A stretch of 52,793 nucleotides of DNA from Verrucomicrobiota bacterium. Its GTDB lineage: Bacteria; Verrucomicrobiota; Verrucomicrobiia; Limisphaerales; VHDF01. The notes under the pieces are model-generated. The model was not told the origin of the DNA and searched no databases. It was given only the letters and a program-made list of their open reading frames with translations. Shown here piece by piece: positions 35,098 to 45,680 of the stretch. The stretch covers positions 1 to 52,793 of the forward strand of contig VHDF01000030.1 in NCBI GenBank assembly GCA_016871495.1. Direction: 5' to 3'. Positions within the stretch are counted from its first letter, which is position 1. Each line of letters begins with the position of its first letter. The translations under genes and the position numbers were made by a program.

Positions 35098-36651
35098 TCA
35101 CTTGGCAAATTCCACGCAGCGGCTCTCCCGAATCACGGTGACCCGAATTTGACCCGGATACTGCAACTGCTCCTCGATCTTCCGCGCAATGCCCCGTGCC
35201 ATCATATGGGCCTGCGCGTCGTTCACACTTTCCGGCTGCACAATCACCCGCAGTTCGCGCCCCGCTTGCACCGCGAAACAACGTTCCACGCCCGGAAAGG
35301 ACTTCCCAATCTCCTCCAAATCCCCCAGCCGCTTCAGGTACGTCGTCATCGTTTCCAACCGCGCTCCGGGACGGGACGCGCTCATCGCATCGGCGGCACT
35401 CGCCAGAATCCCATAAAGTCCCACGTGCGGGACCTCGTCATGATGGGAAGCCACTCCCTGCACCACCTCATCCGCCTCGCCGTGGCGCTTAATAAACGCC
35501 GCGCCGGCCGCCGCATGCGAACCTTCCGCGTCTTGTTCCATCGCCTTGCCAATGTCGTGCAGCAAGCCCGTTCTCCTCGCTAATTCAACGTCCAACCCCA
35601 ATTCCGCCGCCAGCAACCCCGCCAAGCGAGCCACCTCCACCGAATGATCGAGGATGTTCTGAGTGAAACTGTACCGGAATCGCAATCGTCCCAATTTGCG
35701 TACGATCTCCGGATGCAACGGTTGCGTTCCCGCCCGCGTCACCGCGTCCTCCCCGGCACGGTCAATCGTCTCGTCCATCTCCTGGCTCACCTTGCCCACC
35801 ACTTCCTCGATGCGCCCGGGATGAATCCTCCCATCCAGAATCAACAGCCTCATCGCCTCGCGGGCTACCGCCCGCCGCACCGGATCGAAGCTGGACAGCA
35901 CCACCGCGTTCGGCGTGTCGTCAATCAGGACCGTCACCCCCGTCGCTTGCTCAAAGGCTCGGATGTTTCTCCCCTCCTTCCCGATGATGCGCCCTTTCAT
36001 GTCATCCCCCTGGAGTGCCACCGTGGCCGTGGTGGTCTCAAAGGTGTGTTCCCCGGCGTATCGCTGAATCGCGATCGCAATGACCCGCCGAGCTTCGTCT
36101 TCCGCCCGCGCCTTGGCCTCCCGCACGATGCGACGGCTGATCTCCACCGCGTCGCCCAAACTTTCCCGCTCCACATCGGCCAACAACTGCTTCCGTGCTT
36201 CGGTGGCGCTCAACCGAGCGGCCTTCTCAATCCGCTCCCGCCACTGGATTTCCAATTCGTCCAGAGCTTTCTGGTGGCCATTCTGGTCTTGCGCCCGGCG
36301 TGTCCATTCCCGCTCGACGGATTTCAATTCCTCTTGCTGTCGCTGAAGCCGCGCCCATTGCTCGTTCATCAGGCACTCCCGCTCCGACAGCCTTCGGCCC
36401 GCTTCGTCCAAATCATGCTGGCGCTCGGACCAGCGGCGATCCTGTTCGTCCCGAAACTTTTGCTGCTCGGCCAACCCCGCCGCCTTCGCCTCCTTCAAGG
36501 AGGCTTGGTGTTCGGCCGCCAAACGCGCCCTTTCCAATTCCGATTCACGCGCCCGTTGCCTGCCGCGCGCCCAACTCCAAGCCCAAACAGCCAAGGCCCC
36601 CGCCGCGAACGAGGCGCATCCCACCCAAATCATCATGGTCGATCCAGACAT
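35098..36651 (-). CDS. rny: Ribonuclease Y
   Basis: Membrane-anchored endoribonuclease that starts mRNA decay. Order: N-terminal helix (MMIWVGCASFAAGALAVWAW), a long coiled coil rich in Glu, Arg and Gln to about residue 200, the KH domain with MKGRIIGKEGRNIRAFEQATGV near 225-246, then the HD domain with HSVEVARLAG and LLHDIGKAME (catalytic His-Asp) near 355-395 and ASHHDEVP. It ends VIRESRCVEFAK, the typical RNase Y C-terminus. The ATG at 36651 overlaps the cyclo-ligase stop by one base (TGATG), giving 517 residues, the usual length. Part of a run with the cyclo-ligase and rarA. Confidence 0.95.
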   Translation of the reverse strand: MSGSTMMIWVGCASFAAGALAVWAWSWARGRQRARESELERARLAAEHQASLKEAKAAGLAEQQKFRDEQDRRWSERQHDLDEAGRRLSERECLMNEQWARLQRQQEELKSVEREWTRRAQDQNGHQKALDELEIQWRERIEKAARLSATEARKQLLADVERESLGDAVEISRRIVREAKARAEDEARRVIAIAIQRYAGEHTFETTTATVALQGDDMKGRIIGKEGRNIRAFEQATGVTVLIDDTPNAVVLSSFDPVRRAVAREAMRLLILDGRIHPGRIEEVVGKVSQEMDETIDRAGEDAVTRAGTQPLHPEIVRKLGRLRFRYSFTQNILDHSVEVARLAGLLAAELGLDVELARRTGLLHDIGKAMEQDAEGSHAAAGAAFIKRHGEADEVVQGVASHHDEVPHVGLYGILASAADAMSASRPGARLETMTTYLKRLGDLEEIGKSFPGVERCFAVQAGRELRVIVQPESVNDAQAHMMARGIARKIEEQLQYPGQIRVTVIRESRCVEFAK

Positions 36652-37253
36652 CAATCGGCTTGCGCGGATCGGCAACGCCAGCACCCCGATGGGGTGAACA
36701 AAAACTCGACCCGGACGTCATGCGCCTCGAACGGAAGTTCCGCCACAACCTGTTCGTCAAACGCCACCCCGCAATGAATCCCGCCCGTTGCCGCCAAAAG
36801 CCGGTCGTAATACCCCTTCCCCCGGCCCAAGCGCAATCCGCATCGCGTCCACGCTATTCCAGGAACCAAAACCAAGTCCAGTGGGTTCAAAGAAAGGGTC
36901 TCACCATCCGAGCACGGCTCCAAAATGCCAAACTGGCCCGCGACACAGTCCGCCCAGCCCCTCTTCATCCAGGCCGCCACATACTCCCGCCCGTCCCAGC
37001 GCGGCAAACAAATCTGTTTCCCCTCCTTCATACCCACCTCGCAAAGCCCCCGCACGTCTGGCTCAAGTTGAATGGGCGCAAACAACAGCACCCGCTTTGC
37101 TTCCCGCCAAATCGGCTGCGCTCGCACTCCCGCCACAATCCTTCTCGAACCCTCCTCCCGCACCGCCACCGGCATCGATTCCAAACGGGCGCGAGACTCC
37201 TGGCGCGCCTCCGCCTTGGCCACCACCACCGAATGCTCCGTCGCGCCGCTCAT
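36651..37253 (-). CDS. 5-formyltetrahydrofolate cyclo-ligase
   Basis: Converts 5-formyl-THF to 5,10-methenyl-THF with ATP in the cytoplasm. The 200-residue product has the N-terminal Lys/Arg-rich start KAEARQESRARLESMP, the middle REAKRVLLFAPIQLEPDVRGL, and the family signature LVLVPGIAWTRCGLRLGRGKGYYDRLLA near residues 132-159 (quoted in pieces: PGIAWT, RLGRGKGYYDRLLA), followed by GVAFDEQVV. The ATG overlaps the rarA stop (ATGA), and its stop overlaps the rny start, so all three are coupled. Known names include ygfA and fau. Confidence 0.9.
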   Translation of the reverse strand: MSGATEHSVVVAKAEARQESRARLESMPVAVREEGSRRIVAGVRAQPIWREAKRVLLFAPIQLEPDVRGLCEVGMKEGKQICLPRWDGREYVAAWMKRGWADCVAGQFGILEPCSDGETLSLNPLDLVLVPGIAWTRCGLRLGRGKGYYDRLLAATGGIHCGVAFDEQVVAELPFEAHDVRVEFLFTPSGCWRCRSAQAD

Positions 37254-38647
37254 CGTTTCGAGGAAGCCGGTGCGGAAGAAACACCCGTCGCCTTTTTCCA
37301 ATGTTCCATCCGCTCTCGTATTTTACGCTCATGCCCCTGATCGCTCGGCTCGTAAAATCGCCTCGCCGCCCCCAAGTAATTCTGCGCCACATGATGCCCC
37401 GCGTAGTCATGCGGATATTGATACCCTTCCCCATGCCCCAAGCGGCTGGCGCCCTGGTAATGGCCGTCGCGCAAGCTGGGCGGCACCGGTAACGTGCGCC
37501 CGTTTCGCACGTCCTCCAAGGCCGCGTCGATCGCCTTCACCACACTGTTGCTCTTGTTCGCCGTCGCAATGTAGAGCGCCGCCTCGGCCACCGGAATCCG
37601 CGCCTCCGGCCAGCCAATGAACTCCGCCGCCGCATGCGCAGCCTGAGCCACCACCAGCGCCAAGGGATCCGCCAAGCCCACGTCCTCCGCCGCATGAATC
37701 ATGATCCGCCGGGTGATAAACCGCGGATCCTCCCCCGCGTGAATCATCTTCGCGAGCCAGTAGAGGGTGGCGTCCGGATCCGAACCCCGCATCGATTTGA
37801 TGAACGCCGAAATCGTGTCGTAGTGCGCGTCGCCATCGCCGTCGTACACCACCGCCTTCTTTTGAATACACTCCTCCGCGATCGAAAGGGTGATGCGAAC
37901 GCGCCCATCAGCGTCCCTGGCCGTCGTCAACGCCGCCAACTCGAGCGCGTTGAGAGCCTTGCGGGCGTCACCATCCGAGATCCTGGCCCAATGCGCCAGC
38001 GCCTCCGCCCCGGCCTCCACCGCCATGGCTCCCAGCCCGCGTTCGGGGTCCGAAATGGCCCGCTCCAGCAGTCCTCGCAACGGTCCTTCCTCCAACGGGC
38101 GAAGCTCAAAAATCTGGCTGCGCGAAACCAGCGGCGCATTGACGAAGAAAAACGGATTGTGCGTCGTGGCACCGATCAACTTGACCACCCCGGCCTCCAC
38201 ATCCGGCAGCAGCACGTCCTGCTGCGGCTTGCTGAAACGGTGAATTTCATCCACGAACAACAGCGTGGGCTGGCCCGTGTTCGCCAGGCGGTTGGCCGCC
38301 GCCGCCAAAACCCTGCGCATGTCAGCCACATTCGATTCCACCCCGCTCAACCGTTCAAACTTCGCCCGCGTCTTCGACGCGATCAATTGCGCGAGCGAGG
38401 TCTTCCCCGTGCCGGGCGGACCATACAGAATCAGGGATTGAATCCGGTCCGCCTCGATCGCGCGGCGCAACAACTTGCCCGGCCCCAACAAATGCTCCTG
38501 GCCGGCAAATTCCTCGAGCGTCCGCGGACGCATCCGTGACGCCAGCGGCGCCGGACGCAACGGAGCCTCCCTCGGATCCAGCCCAGGCCCGGCCGTGGAC
38601 CCCGGCGGCTCCACACCGCTCCTTGCAAACAGATCATCCGCGCTCAT
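37250..38647 (-). CDS. rarA: Replication-associated recombination protein A (AAA+ ATPase)
   Basis: RarA/MgsA/Mgs1 AAA+ ATPase acting at stalled replication forks. Features: the N-terminal RPRTLEEFAGQEHLLGPG, Walker A LYGPPGTGKTSLAQLIA near residues 73-89, Walker B LLFVDEIHRFSKPQQD near 130-145, sensor 1 LIGATTHNPFFFVN, the Arg-finger region, and the C-terminal tetramerisation part with DPDATLYWLAKMIHAGEDPRFI, then YIATANKSNSV and YPHDYAGHHVAQNYL. Length of 465 is slightly above the usual because of an N-terminal extension with DDLF. It is coupled to the cyclo-ligase by ATGA. Confidence 0.95.
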   Translation of the reverse strand: MSADDLFARSGVEPPGSTAGPGLDPREAPLRPAPLASRMRPRTLEEFAGQEHLLGPGKLLRRAIEADRIQSLILYGPPGTGKTSLAQLIASKTRAKFERLSGVESNVADMRRVLAAAANRLANTGQPTLLFVDEIHRFSKPQQDVLLPDVEAGVVKLIGATTHNPFFFVNAPLVSRSQIFELRPLEEGPLRGLLERAISDPERGLGAMAVEAGAEALAHWARISDGDARKALNALELAALTTARDADGRVRITLSIAEECIQKKAVVYDGDGDAHYDTISAFIKSMRGSDPDATLYWLAKMIHAGEDPRFITRRIMIHAAEDVGLADPLALVVAQAAHAAAEFIGWPEARIPVAEAALYIATANKSNSVVKAIDAALEDVRNGRTLPVPPSLRDGHYQGASRLGHGEGYQYPHDYAGHHVAQNYLGAARRFYEPSDQGHERKIRERMEHWKKATGVSSAPASSKR

Positions 38648-38814
38648 GCCTGCATGCTAAAATCCCAACGGCAAATAGCAAGGAAGTGCTGGCAGGGCGC
38701 CCTCCGCGACGGCCACCCTTCCAGCCTGCCGGGAATCCTCGGGATCCCTTCGAACACACCCTCCGTTTCCCCCTCACTCGAGCCGCAACTCGTTTGGTCC
38801 GCATCCCCCGGCGG

Positions 38815-39960
38815 TCAATCTTTTCTTTTCCACGTCGCCACAAACATGCCGTTTCCGCCGTTCGTCTGAGGCCAAAAAAAACGGGCCGGTCTGGCCTCGG
38901 TGCGGGCGTCGAAAGGATCCGCCTGCGCGCACGGATCGAATCCCTGAACCTCGCGTTGAAACGCATCCACCACTCCCCAGGTTTCCGCCCGTGTCATGGT
39001 GCATACGGAGTAAATCAAGCGCCCGCCCGGTTTGACCCGGCTCGATGCCCAACGGAGCAATCTGGCCTGCACGACACTCAACTCCTCGATATCCCGCGGT
39101 TCCAGCACCCATCGCGCATGCGGATTCCTCTGCCAAGTCCCGACTCCCGAACAAGGAGCATCCACCAACACGCCATCGCAAAGAGTCTTCATGGGCGGCT
39201 TCCCTTCCCCCAGCCAAGTCCTTGTTCGATAATTGAAAACCCTGGCCCGCGCCGCGCGCATGCGCAGCCGGCGCAATCGCCGCTCGGACCGGTCTGTGGC
39301 CCAGATCAAACCGCGGCTTTCCATCAGGTCGGAAAGATGCAGCGTCTTGCCTCCCTCCCCGGCACAGACATCCCACCAGGTCTCGCCGGCGCGGGCTCCG
39401 CAGATCGAACCCACCCCCTGGGAAGACAGATCCTGCATCTCAAACTTGCCCTCCTGAAAGGCCTCCTCGCGCCACAGATCGCGCTCCCCCTCATAACGCC
39501 AGGAATCCGGCAGCGGCCCCGGACTCACCTCCGGCAGCCACCGTGGCAATTCCAAAGTCCATCGGCGGGGCGTGCGCAGCCACAACATCGGGTCTCGCTG
39601 CAAAGCCCGAAACCACCCGGGCTCCGCATCCAAGTGCGCGTGGATCCAATCCGGCACCGCATGTCGCTCGAAGGCGGATTCCTCGAAACCACCCGGGTTC
39701 TCCTCCGAGCGGCGCGCCCAGCCCAGCGCTTCCTGCACGCTCTCTCGACTCGGGACCGGGGATTCGAGAAACCCCCGCCATCGCGCGTGGGTATGCACCG
39801 CCTGGCTGACCCAGGCCCGTGCCTCGGGACTCATTCCCCGTTCTTCGCGCAACGCTTCCCGCAACGCGGCGTCCGCCGGATGTCCGCGCCCGGATTCGGA
39901 CAGCACCCGGAGGACCAACGCCAAGTCGGAATCGGAAGTTCTGGAGCTTCGAAAAGACAT
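38815..39960 (-). CDS. RsmB/RsmF-type rRNA (cytosine-C5) methyltransferase
   Basis: NOL1/NOP2/Sun family SAM-dependent methyltransferase, 381 residues. The C-terminal Rossmann domain shows the SAM motif VCAGEGGKTLHLSDLM, acidic ATDRSERRLRRL, motif IV VDAPCSGVGTWQRNPHARW with the product-release Cys, and motif VI IYSVCTMTRAE with the catalytic Cys. The N-terminal 140 residues are a helical RNA-binding part. The usual motif VI reads YSTCS, so VCT is a small variant. The frame extends upstream through the groEL terminator, which makes the ATG at 39960 the sensible start. Precise target site not predicted. Confidence 0.9.
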   Translation of the reverse strand: MSFRSSRTSDSDLALVLRVLSESGRGHPADAALREALREERGMSPEARAWVSQAVHTHARWRGFLESPVPSRESVQEALGWARRSEENPGGFEESAFERHAVPDWIHAHLDAEPGWFRALQRDPMLWLRTPRRWTLELPRWLPEVSPGPLPDSWRYEGERDLWREEAFQEGKFEMQDLSSQGVGSICGARAGETWWDVCAGEGGKTLHLSDLMESRGLIWATDRSERRLRRLRMRAARARVFNYRTRTWLGEGKPPMKTLCDGVLVDAPCSGVGTWQRNPHARWVLEPRDIEELSVVQARLLRWASSRVKPGGRLIYSVCTMTRAETWGVVDAFQREVQGFDPCAQADPFDARTEARPARFFWPQTNGGNGMFVATWKRKD

Positions 39961-39994
39961 GGGATGTCGCACGGACCGTTTTTGGGGCAGGGAC

Positions 39995-40029
39995 AAAAAA
40001 AAGGCGAGGCCGGCTTGCGCCGGCCTCGC
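39995..40029 (-). terminator. Rho-independent terminator of the dnaK-groES-groEL operon
   Basis: Minus strand: perfect 11-bp stem GCGAGGCCGGC / GCCGGCCTCGC with a four-base GCAA loop, followed by C and eight T. It is the strongest terminator in the window and sits 57 bp after the groEL stop. Confidence 0.95.
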
Positions 40030-40085
40030 TGAATTCACGCCTTCTCTCCGCCCTGCGAAGGGGGCGAACGTCGAAGGAGTCAGGA

Positions 40086-41753
<1,668 letters not shown>

Positions 41754-41760
41754 TCAGTTG

Positions 41761-42054
41761 TTAGTCCACAATCGCCAGGATGTCGTCCGAATTCAGGAGC
41801 TTGTACTCCTTGCCGTCGAGCTTCACTTCCGTTCCACCATACTTGCTCACCAGCACTCGGTCGCCAACCTTGACTTCAAACGGAATTTTCTTCCCGTTAT
41901 CATCGGTCTTGCCCGTGCCCAAGGCGCGGACCAAGCCCTCGGTGGGTTTTTCCTTGGCGGAATCAGGAATAATGATACCGCCCTTTTTCACTTCCTTCTC
42001 CTCGACGGGTTCGACCAGAACACGGTCGCCGAGCGGTTTCAGGTTCAGTGCCAT
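41761..42054 (-). CDS. groS: Co-chaperonin GroES
   Basis: 10-kDa lid of GroEL, 97 residues. Starts [18 protein letters not shown]; the mobile loop is [17 protein letters not shown], then [31 protein letters not shown] and DILAIVD, all family standard. The frame is open 140 bp upstream to dnaK but that part is not GroES-like, so the ATG at 42054 is chosen. The 137-bp space to dnaK contains an 8-bp perfect hairpin at 42110-42129. Confidence 0.97.
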   Translation of the reverse strand: MALNLKPLGDRVLVEPVEEKEVKKGGIIIPDSAKEKPTEGLVRALGTGKTDDNGKKIPFEVKVGDRVLVSKYGGTEVKLDGKEYKLLNSDDILAIVD

Positions 42055-42109
42055 AGTTGTATGCTTCGCTTTGGTTCTTACTGCTTTGCTGCTTTGGACC
42101 TGTTCATCG

Positions 42110-42129
42110 CCCGCGGCACCCGCCGCGGG
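42110..42129. repeat. 8-bp hairpin in the dnaK-groES spacer
   Basis: Arms CCCGCGGC and GCCGCGGG around a four-base loop. No T-run on the minus strand. It may attenuate or process the dnaK-groES message. Confidence 0.5.
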
Positions 42130-42191
42130 AAAACGGAGTTTGGCCGGACGGGGGATGTTTCCGCCGGCCGTCTCACTCCCCAGGTTCGAAA

Positions 42192-44141
42192 TCACTTTTT
42201 CGGGTCATCCACCACTTCCGCGTCGATAATCGGGCCGTCGTTCTTGCGACCGGATGGGCCGCCGACGCTTTCGCCCGCAGCTTCGCCGGGAGGCTTGTCC
42301 GCCCCATCGCCGCCCGCCCCCTGACTGGCTGAGGCCTGCTTGTAAAGTTCCGCCGACACGGACTGCCATGCGGCGTTCAATTGCTCCGACGCCGTGCGAA
42401 TGGCCTGCGCATCGCCGCTCTTCAAAGCCTCTTGGACCGCCGCCGCCGCCTTCTCGATCTTGGCCTTGTCCTGCCCTGGAATTTTGTCGCCGCTTTCCTT
42501 GAGCATTTTCTCCGTGCGGTAAACCGCATTGTCCGCCTCGTTCCGAGCCTCCACTTCCTCGCGGCGGCGCTTGTCGTCGTCCGCGTGGGACTCGGCGTCC
42601 TTGCGCATGCGCTCCACCTCGTCCTTGGAAAGCCCGCTCGAGGCCGTAATGGTGATCTTCTGCTGCTTCCCCGTGCCCAAATCTTTAGCGTTCACGTTCA
42701 GGATGCCGTTCGCATCGATGTCAAACGTGACCTCGATCTGCGGCACTCCCCGTGGCGCCGGCGGAATGTCCGTGAGCTGGAATTTTCCAATGGTCTTGTT
42801 GTCCCGGGCGAACTGCCGCTCGCCCTGCAACACGTGAATCTCCACCCCGGGCTGACTGTCGGAGGCCGTGGAGAAGATTTCCGATTTACGGGTCGGCACC
42901 GTTGTGTTGCGCTCAATGAGCCGCGTGAACACTCCCCCCAAAGTCTCGATGCCCAGCGAAAGGGGCGTGACGTCAAGCAACAATACGTCCTTCACGTCAC
43001 CCTTCAGCACTCCACCCTGGATCGCCGCGCCGACCGCCACGACTTCGTCGGGATTCACGCCCTGATGGGGCTGCTTGCTCACCAGCGCCCGCGCCGTCTC
43101 CACCACCCGCGGCATGCGGGTCATGCCCCCCACCAGCACCAACTCGTCGATCTTCTCCGCCGGCAGCTCGGCGTCCTTCAAACAGTTCCGCGTGGGCAAC
43201 ATCGTGCGCTCGAACAAATCGTCGCACAATTGCTCCATCTTGGATCGGCTCAGCTTCAGACTGATGTGCTTCGGGCCGCTCGCATCCGCCGTGATAAACG
43301 GCAAATTGATGTCGTACTGCTGCGAGCTGGATAGAGCGATTTTCGCCTTCTCAGCTTCTTCCTTGATGCGCTGCAGCGCGTCGGCCTGCTTGCGCAGATC
43401 CATTCCGTGCTCACGCTTAAACTCGTCCAGAATCCAATCGATGATCTTGTTGTCCCAATCATCGCCGCCCAAATGCGTGTCGCCGTTGGTCGCCTTCACC
43501 TCGAACACCCCGTCCCCGATCTCCAGCACCGAGATGTCAAACGTCCCCCCTCCCAAATCGTAAACCGCGATTTTTTCGTCCTTCTTCTTGTCGAGCCCGT
43601 AGGCCAGCGAAGCCGCCGTCGGCTCGTTGATGATGCGCAACACTTCCAAACCCGCAATCTTCCCCGCGTCTTTGGTCGCCTGGCGCTGCGAATCGTTGAA
43701 ATATGCCGGCACAGTGATGACAGCCTGGGTGATCGTCTCCCCCAAACGCAGCTCCGCATCCGCCTTCAGCTTGGCCAGAATCATGGCTGAAATCTCGGGG
43801 GGGCTGTAAATCTTGACCTTACCCTCGGCCTCCACTTCCACCGCGGCATCCCCATTCGCGGCCCGCACCACCTTGTACGGCACCCGCTTGATCTCTTCCT
43901 GAACCTCCTCGTACTTGCGCCCCATGAAACGCTTGATCGAATAAACCGTGTTCCGCGGGTTCGTCACCGCCTGACGCTTGGCCGCGTCACCCACGAGCCG
44001 CTCACCCGATTTCGCGAATGCCACCACCGACGGTGTCGTCCGCTTGCCTTCGGAATTCTCCAAAACCAAAGGCTCGCCCCCCTCCATCACCGCCATACAG
44101 GAGTTCGTCGTTCCAAGATCAATGCCAATGACTTTTGCCAT
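42192..44141 (-). CDS. dnaK: Chaperone DnaK (Hsp70)
   Basis: ATP-dependent Hsp70, 649 residues. Nucleotide-binding domain: [72 protein letters not shown], and [11 protein letters not shown]. Linker [19 protein letters not shown]. Substrate-binding domain and helical lid end in [10 protein letters not shown], the usual acidic tail. A strong GGAGGTGA ribosome site precedes the ATG. It heads dnaK-groES-groEL. A GrpE-like gene is divergent across about 245 bp. No inverted-repeat CIRCE site was found upstream by eye. Confidence 0.98.
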   Translation of the reverse strand: MAKVIGIDLGTTNSCMAVMEGGEPLVLENSEGKRTTPSVVAFAKSGERLVGDAAKRQAVTNPRNTVYSIKRFMGRKYEEVQEEIKRVPYKVVRAANGDAAVEVEAEGKVKIYSPPEISAMILAKLKADAELRLGETITQAVITVPAYFNDSQRQATKDAGKIAGLEVLRIINEPTAASLAYGLDKKKDEKIAVYDLGGGTFDISVLEIGDGVFEVKATNGDTHLGGDDWDNKIIDWILDEFKREHGMDLRKQADALQRIKEEAEKAKIALSSSQQYDINLPFITADASGPKHISLKLSRSKMEQLCDDLFERTMLPTRNCLKDAELPAEKIDELVLVGGMTRMPRVVETARALVSKQPHQGVNPDEVVAVGAAIQGGVLKGDVKDVLLLDVTPLSLGIETLGGVFTRLIERNTTVPTRKSEIFSTASDSQPGVEIHVLQGERQFARDNKTIGKFQLTDIPPAPRGVPQIEVTFDIDANGILNVNAKDLGTGKQQKITITASSGLSKDEVERMRKDAESHADDDKRRREEVEARNEADNAVYRTEKMLKESGDKIPGQDKAKIEKAAAAVQEALKSGDAQAIRTASEQLNAAWQSVSAELYKQASASQGAGGDGADKPPGEAAGESVGGPSGRKNDGPIIDAEVVDDPKK

Positions 44142-44387
44142 ATATTGAATCGCTCACCTCCACCCCAGCAAGGAAAGTGCCGAACTATCTCAACCATCTC
44201 AACATGCTTTTAATCAAACACTTGCATTAATATCTACTCAACCATCACACATTCGAAACGAGTCAACGTGTCGCATGTGTGTCAATTCGGATGGCACACA
44301 CCTCACACCACGCGGCCCTGTTTTCCGATGCTTCTCCGCCCCTTTCGACTGGTCCAATCCACCCTTCCAAGAAATGATGACGGCCTC

Positions 44388-45209
44388 ATGACCGAAGCCC
44401 AAAATCCTTCCATCCCCGATTTGCCGCGCTGGCCCTTCTGGTTGGCTGACGCTGCACTCCTCGCCGTCGCCTTCTGGGTGGCCTACCACGGACGACCGCA
44501 TTTTGGCCCCGTCCACGCCGCCGCCTGCGTCCTGGCGGTGGCCGCAGGAGCTTTCCTCAGTGTGTCGCCCTACCTGATCCACTATAAATCCCTCCAAACT
44601 CAGGAAAAACACGAGGCACTCCTCACCGCCCTCGGTCGTCTCGACCGGCTCACAGAAATCCAAAACTCCATCCAATCCGCCTCCTCAAACTGGCAGCTCG
44701 CCCAGGAATCCTCGAAGCAAATCATCCAGTCCTGCCGCGAAATCTCGGACAAAATGTCCGTGGAAGCCAAAGCGTTCGGCCAATTTCTGCAATCGACGCA
44801 GGATCAGGAGAGAGCCCAACTGCGACTGGAGATCGAGAAACTGAAGCGGAGCGAAGGCGACTGGCTTCAAGTCTGTGTCCGGACCCTGGATCACGTCTAC
44901 GCGCTTCATGCCGCCGCTCGCCGCTCGCAGCAACCTGAGCTCGCCACTCAAATCGGAAATTTCCGCGCCGCCTGCCAGGACGCGGCCCGACGGATCGGTT
45001 TGGTGATGTTCGAGGCGCAACCCGGAGAAAACTTCGACGCCCGTGGTCACCAGCCCGTGGAAGGCGGACCGGAACCTGCCCCGGGATCGATCATCCTCGA
45101 AACGATGGGGCCGGGCTACACCTTCCAAGGCCAGCTGCTTCGACGCGCCGTGGTCACGCTCACCCCCACTCCAACTTCAGATTCCTCCGAGCCCGGCCCA
45201 ACGGCCTGA
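44388..45209 (+). CDS. Membrane-anchored GrpE-like nucleotide-exchange factor
   Basis: A 273-residue protein beginning MTEAQNPSIPDLPRWPFWLA with two hydrophobic segments (about residues 18-33 and 45-65), then a coiled coil (about 65-175, rich in Gln, Ser, Glu, Leu), and a C-terminal domain. The last 75 residues align with the GrpE beta-wing head: IGLVMFEAQPGENFDARGHQ parallels the GrpE segment of FGVE...LDPNxHQ, then APGSIILETMGPGYTFQG and LLRRAVVTL match the GYTLxGRxIRxAxVTV core. GrpE acts as an exchange factor for DnaK, and dnaK is transcribed divergently here. A membrane anchor is not usual for GrpE, so this may serve DnaK at the membrane or be a specialised paralogue. Upstream in-frame codons from 44268 lack support. 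Confidence 0.72.
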   Translation: MTEAQNPSIPDLPRWPFWLADAALLAVAFWVAYHGRPHFGPVHAAACVLAVAAGAFLSVSPYLIHYKSLQTQEKHEALLTALGRLDRLTEIQNSIQSASSNWQLAQESSKQIIQSCREISDKMSVEAKAFGQFLQSTQDQERAQLRLEIEKLKRSEGDWLQVCVRTLDHVYALHAAARRSQQPELATQIGNFRAACQDAARRIGLVMFEAQPGENFDARGHQPVEGGPEPAPGSIILETMGPGYTFQGQLLRRAVVTLTPTPTSDSSEPGPTA

Positions 45210-45443
45210 ACGAAGATTCGGTTTCCCCGCGTCCTGAGCCCGAAGATTTCGTCCTTGTTTGGCGACTGGGAATTTCCGGGCTGGGGAAACCGCGCCCTGG
45301 TGGCACGAAAACGGATCCTTGAGGCGTGGTCCGAGGAAGAACTTCTTCCAACGGGGTGTGCAGTGAGGATGGCATCCGTTTGTTGAACGGGGGGGCGCGG
45401 TCGGCGCATCCAGAGGTTGTCGGTGACCGGGTTGTCGTGGTCA

Positions 45444-45463
45444 CGCAGGCTGCCCAGCCTGCG
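45444..45463. repeat. Palindromic repeat unit A
   Basis: Arms CGCAGGCTG and CAGCCTGCG with a CC spacer. Shares the GCAGGCT/AGCCTGC core with the unit at 45548-45565, showing two copies of one repeat type 85 bp apart. Confidence 0.7.
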
Positions 45464-45523
45464 GGGCGACGAAGGAAACCCGGCGCGTGGAGAGCATGGA
45501 AGGGCCTCGTTCTTCACCCGCAG

Positions 45524-45542
45524 CGCCGACGGGCCGTCGGCG
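45524..45542. repeat. Palindrome between the two GCAGGCT repeats
   Basis: Arms CGCCGAC and GTCGGCG with a five-base loop, perfect. Confidence 0.6.
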
Positions 45543-45547
45543 ATACG

Positions 45548-45565
45548 GCAGGCTTGGCAGCCTGC
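45548..45565. repeat. Palindromic repeat unit B
   Basis: Arms GCAGGCT and AGCCTGC with a TGGC loop; same core as unit A at 45444-45463. Confidence 0.7.
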
Positions 45566-45610
45566 GCCACACCACAGACAACTTCCGGATGCACGGGGGC
45601 GCGTTTCAAT

Positions 45611-45680
45611 CTAACCCGCATTGCTGCAACTCGATGGGGAACGTTTCCCAACCCCGTCGAGGGTGAAAGATGCGGGTTAG
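45611..45680. repeat. 70-bp nested inverted repeat, MITE-like
   Basis: Outer arms CTAACCCGCAT and ATGCGGGTTAG are 11 bp and perfect; inside them CTCGATGGGG pairs with CCCCGTCGAG (one G.U-type mismatch). It overlaps the stop codon of the membrane-protein gene at 45677. No T-run follows, so it is more like an inserted short repeat than a plain terminator. Confidence 0.65.

Larger units (their letters stand above)
45210..45676. other. Repeat-rich intergenic region
   Basis: No gene recognised. It carries a 9-bp inverted repeat pair (GGTTTCCCC at 45220-45228, GGGGAAACC at 45283-45291), three tight palindromes (45444-45463, 45524-45542, 45548-45565) and most of a 70-bp nested inverted repeat (45611-45680). 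This looks like a landing place for interspersed palindromic repeats. Confidence 0.7.

Noticed and set aside
44142-44387. CIRCE/HrcA operator before dnaK
   Set aside because: No TTAGCACTC with its complement at nine bases was found here or in the dnaK-groES spacer.
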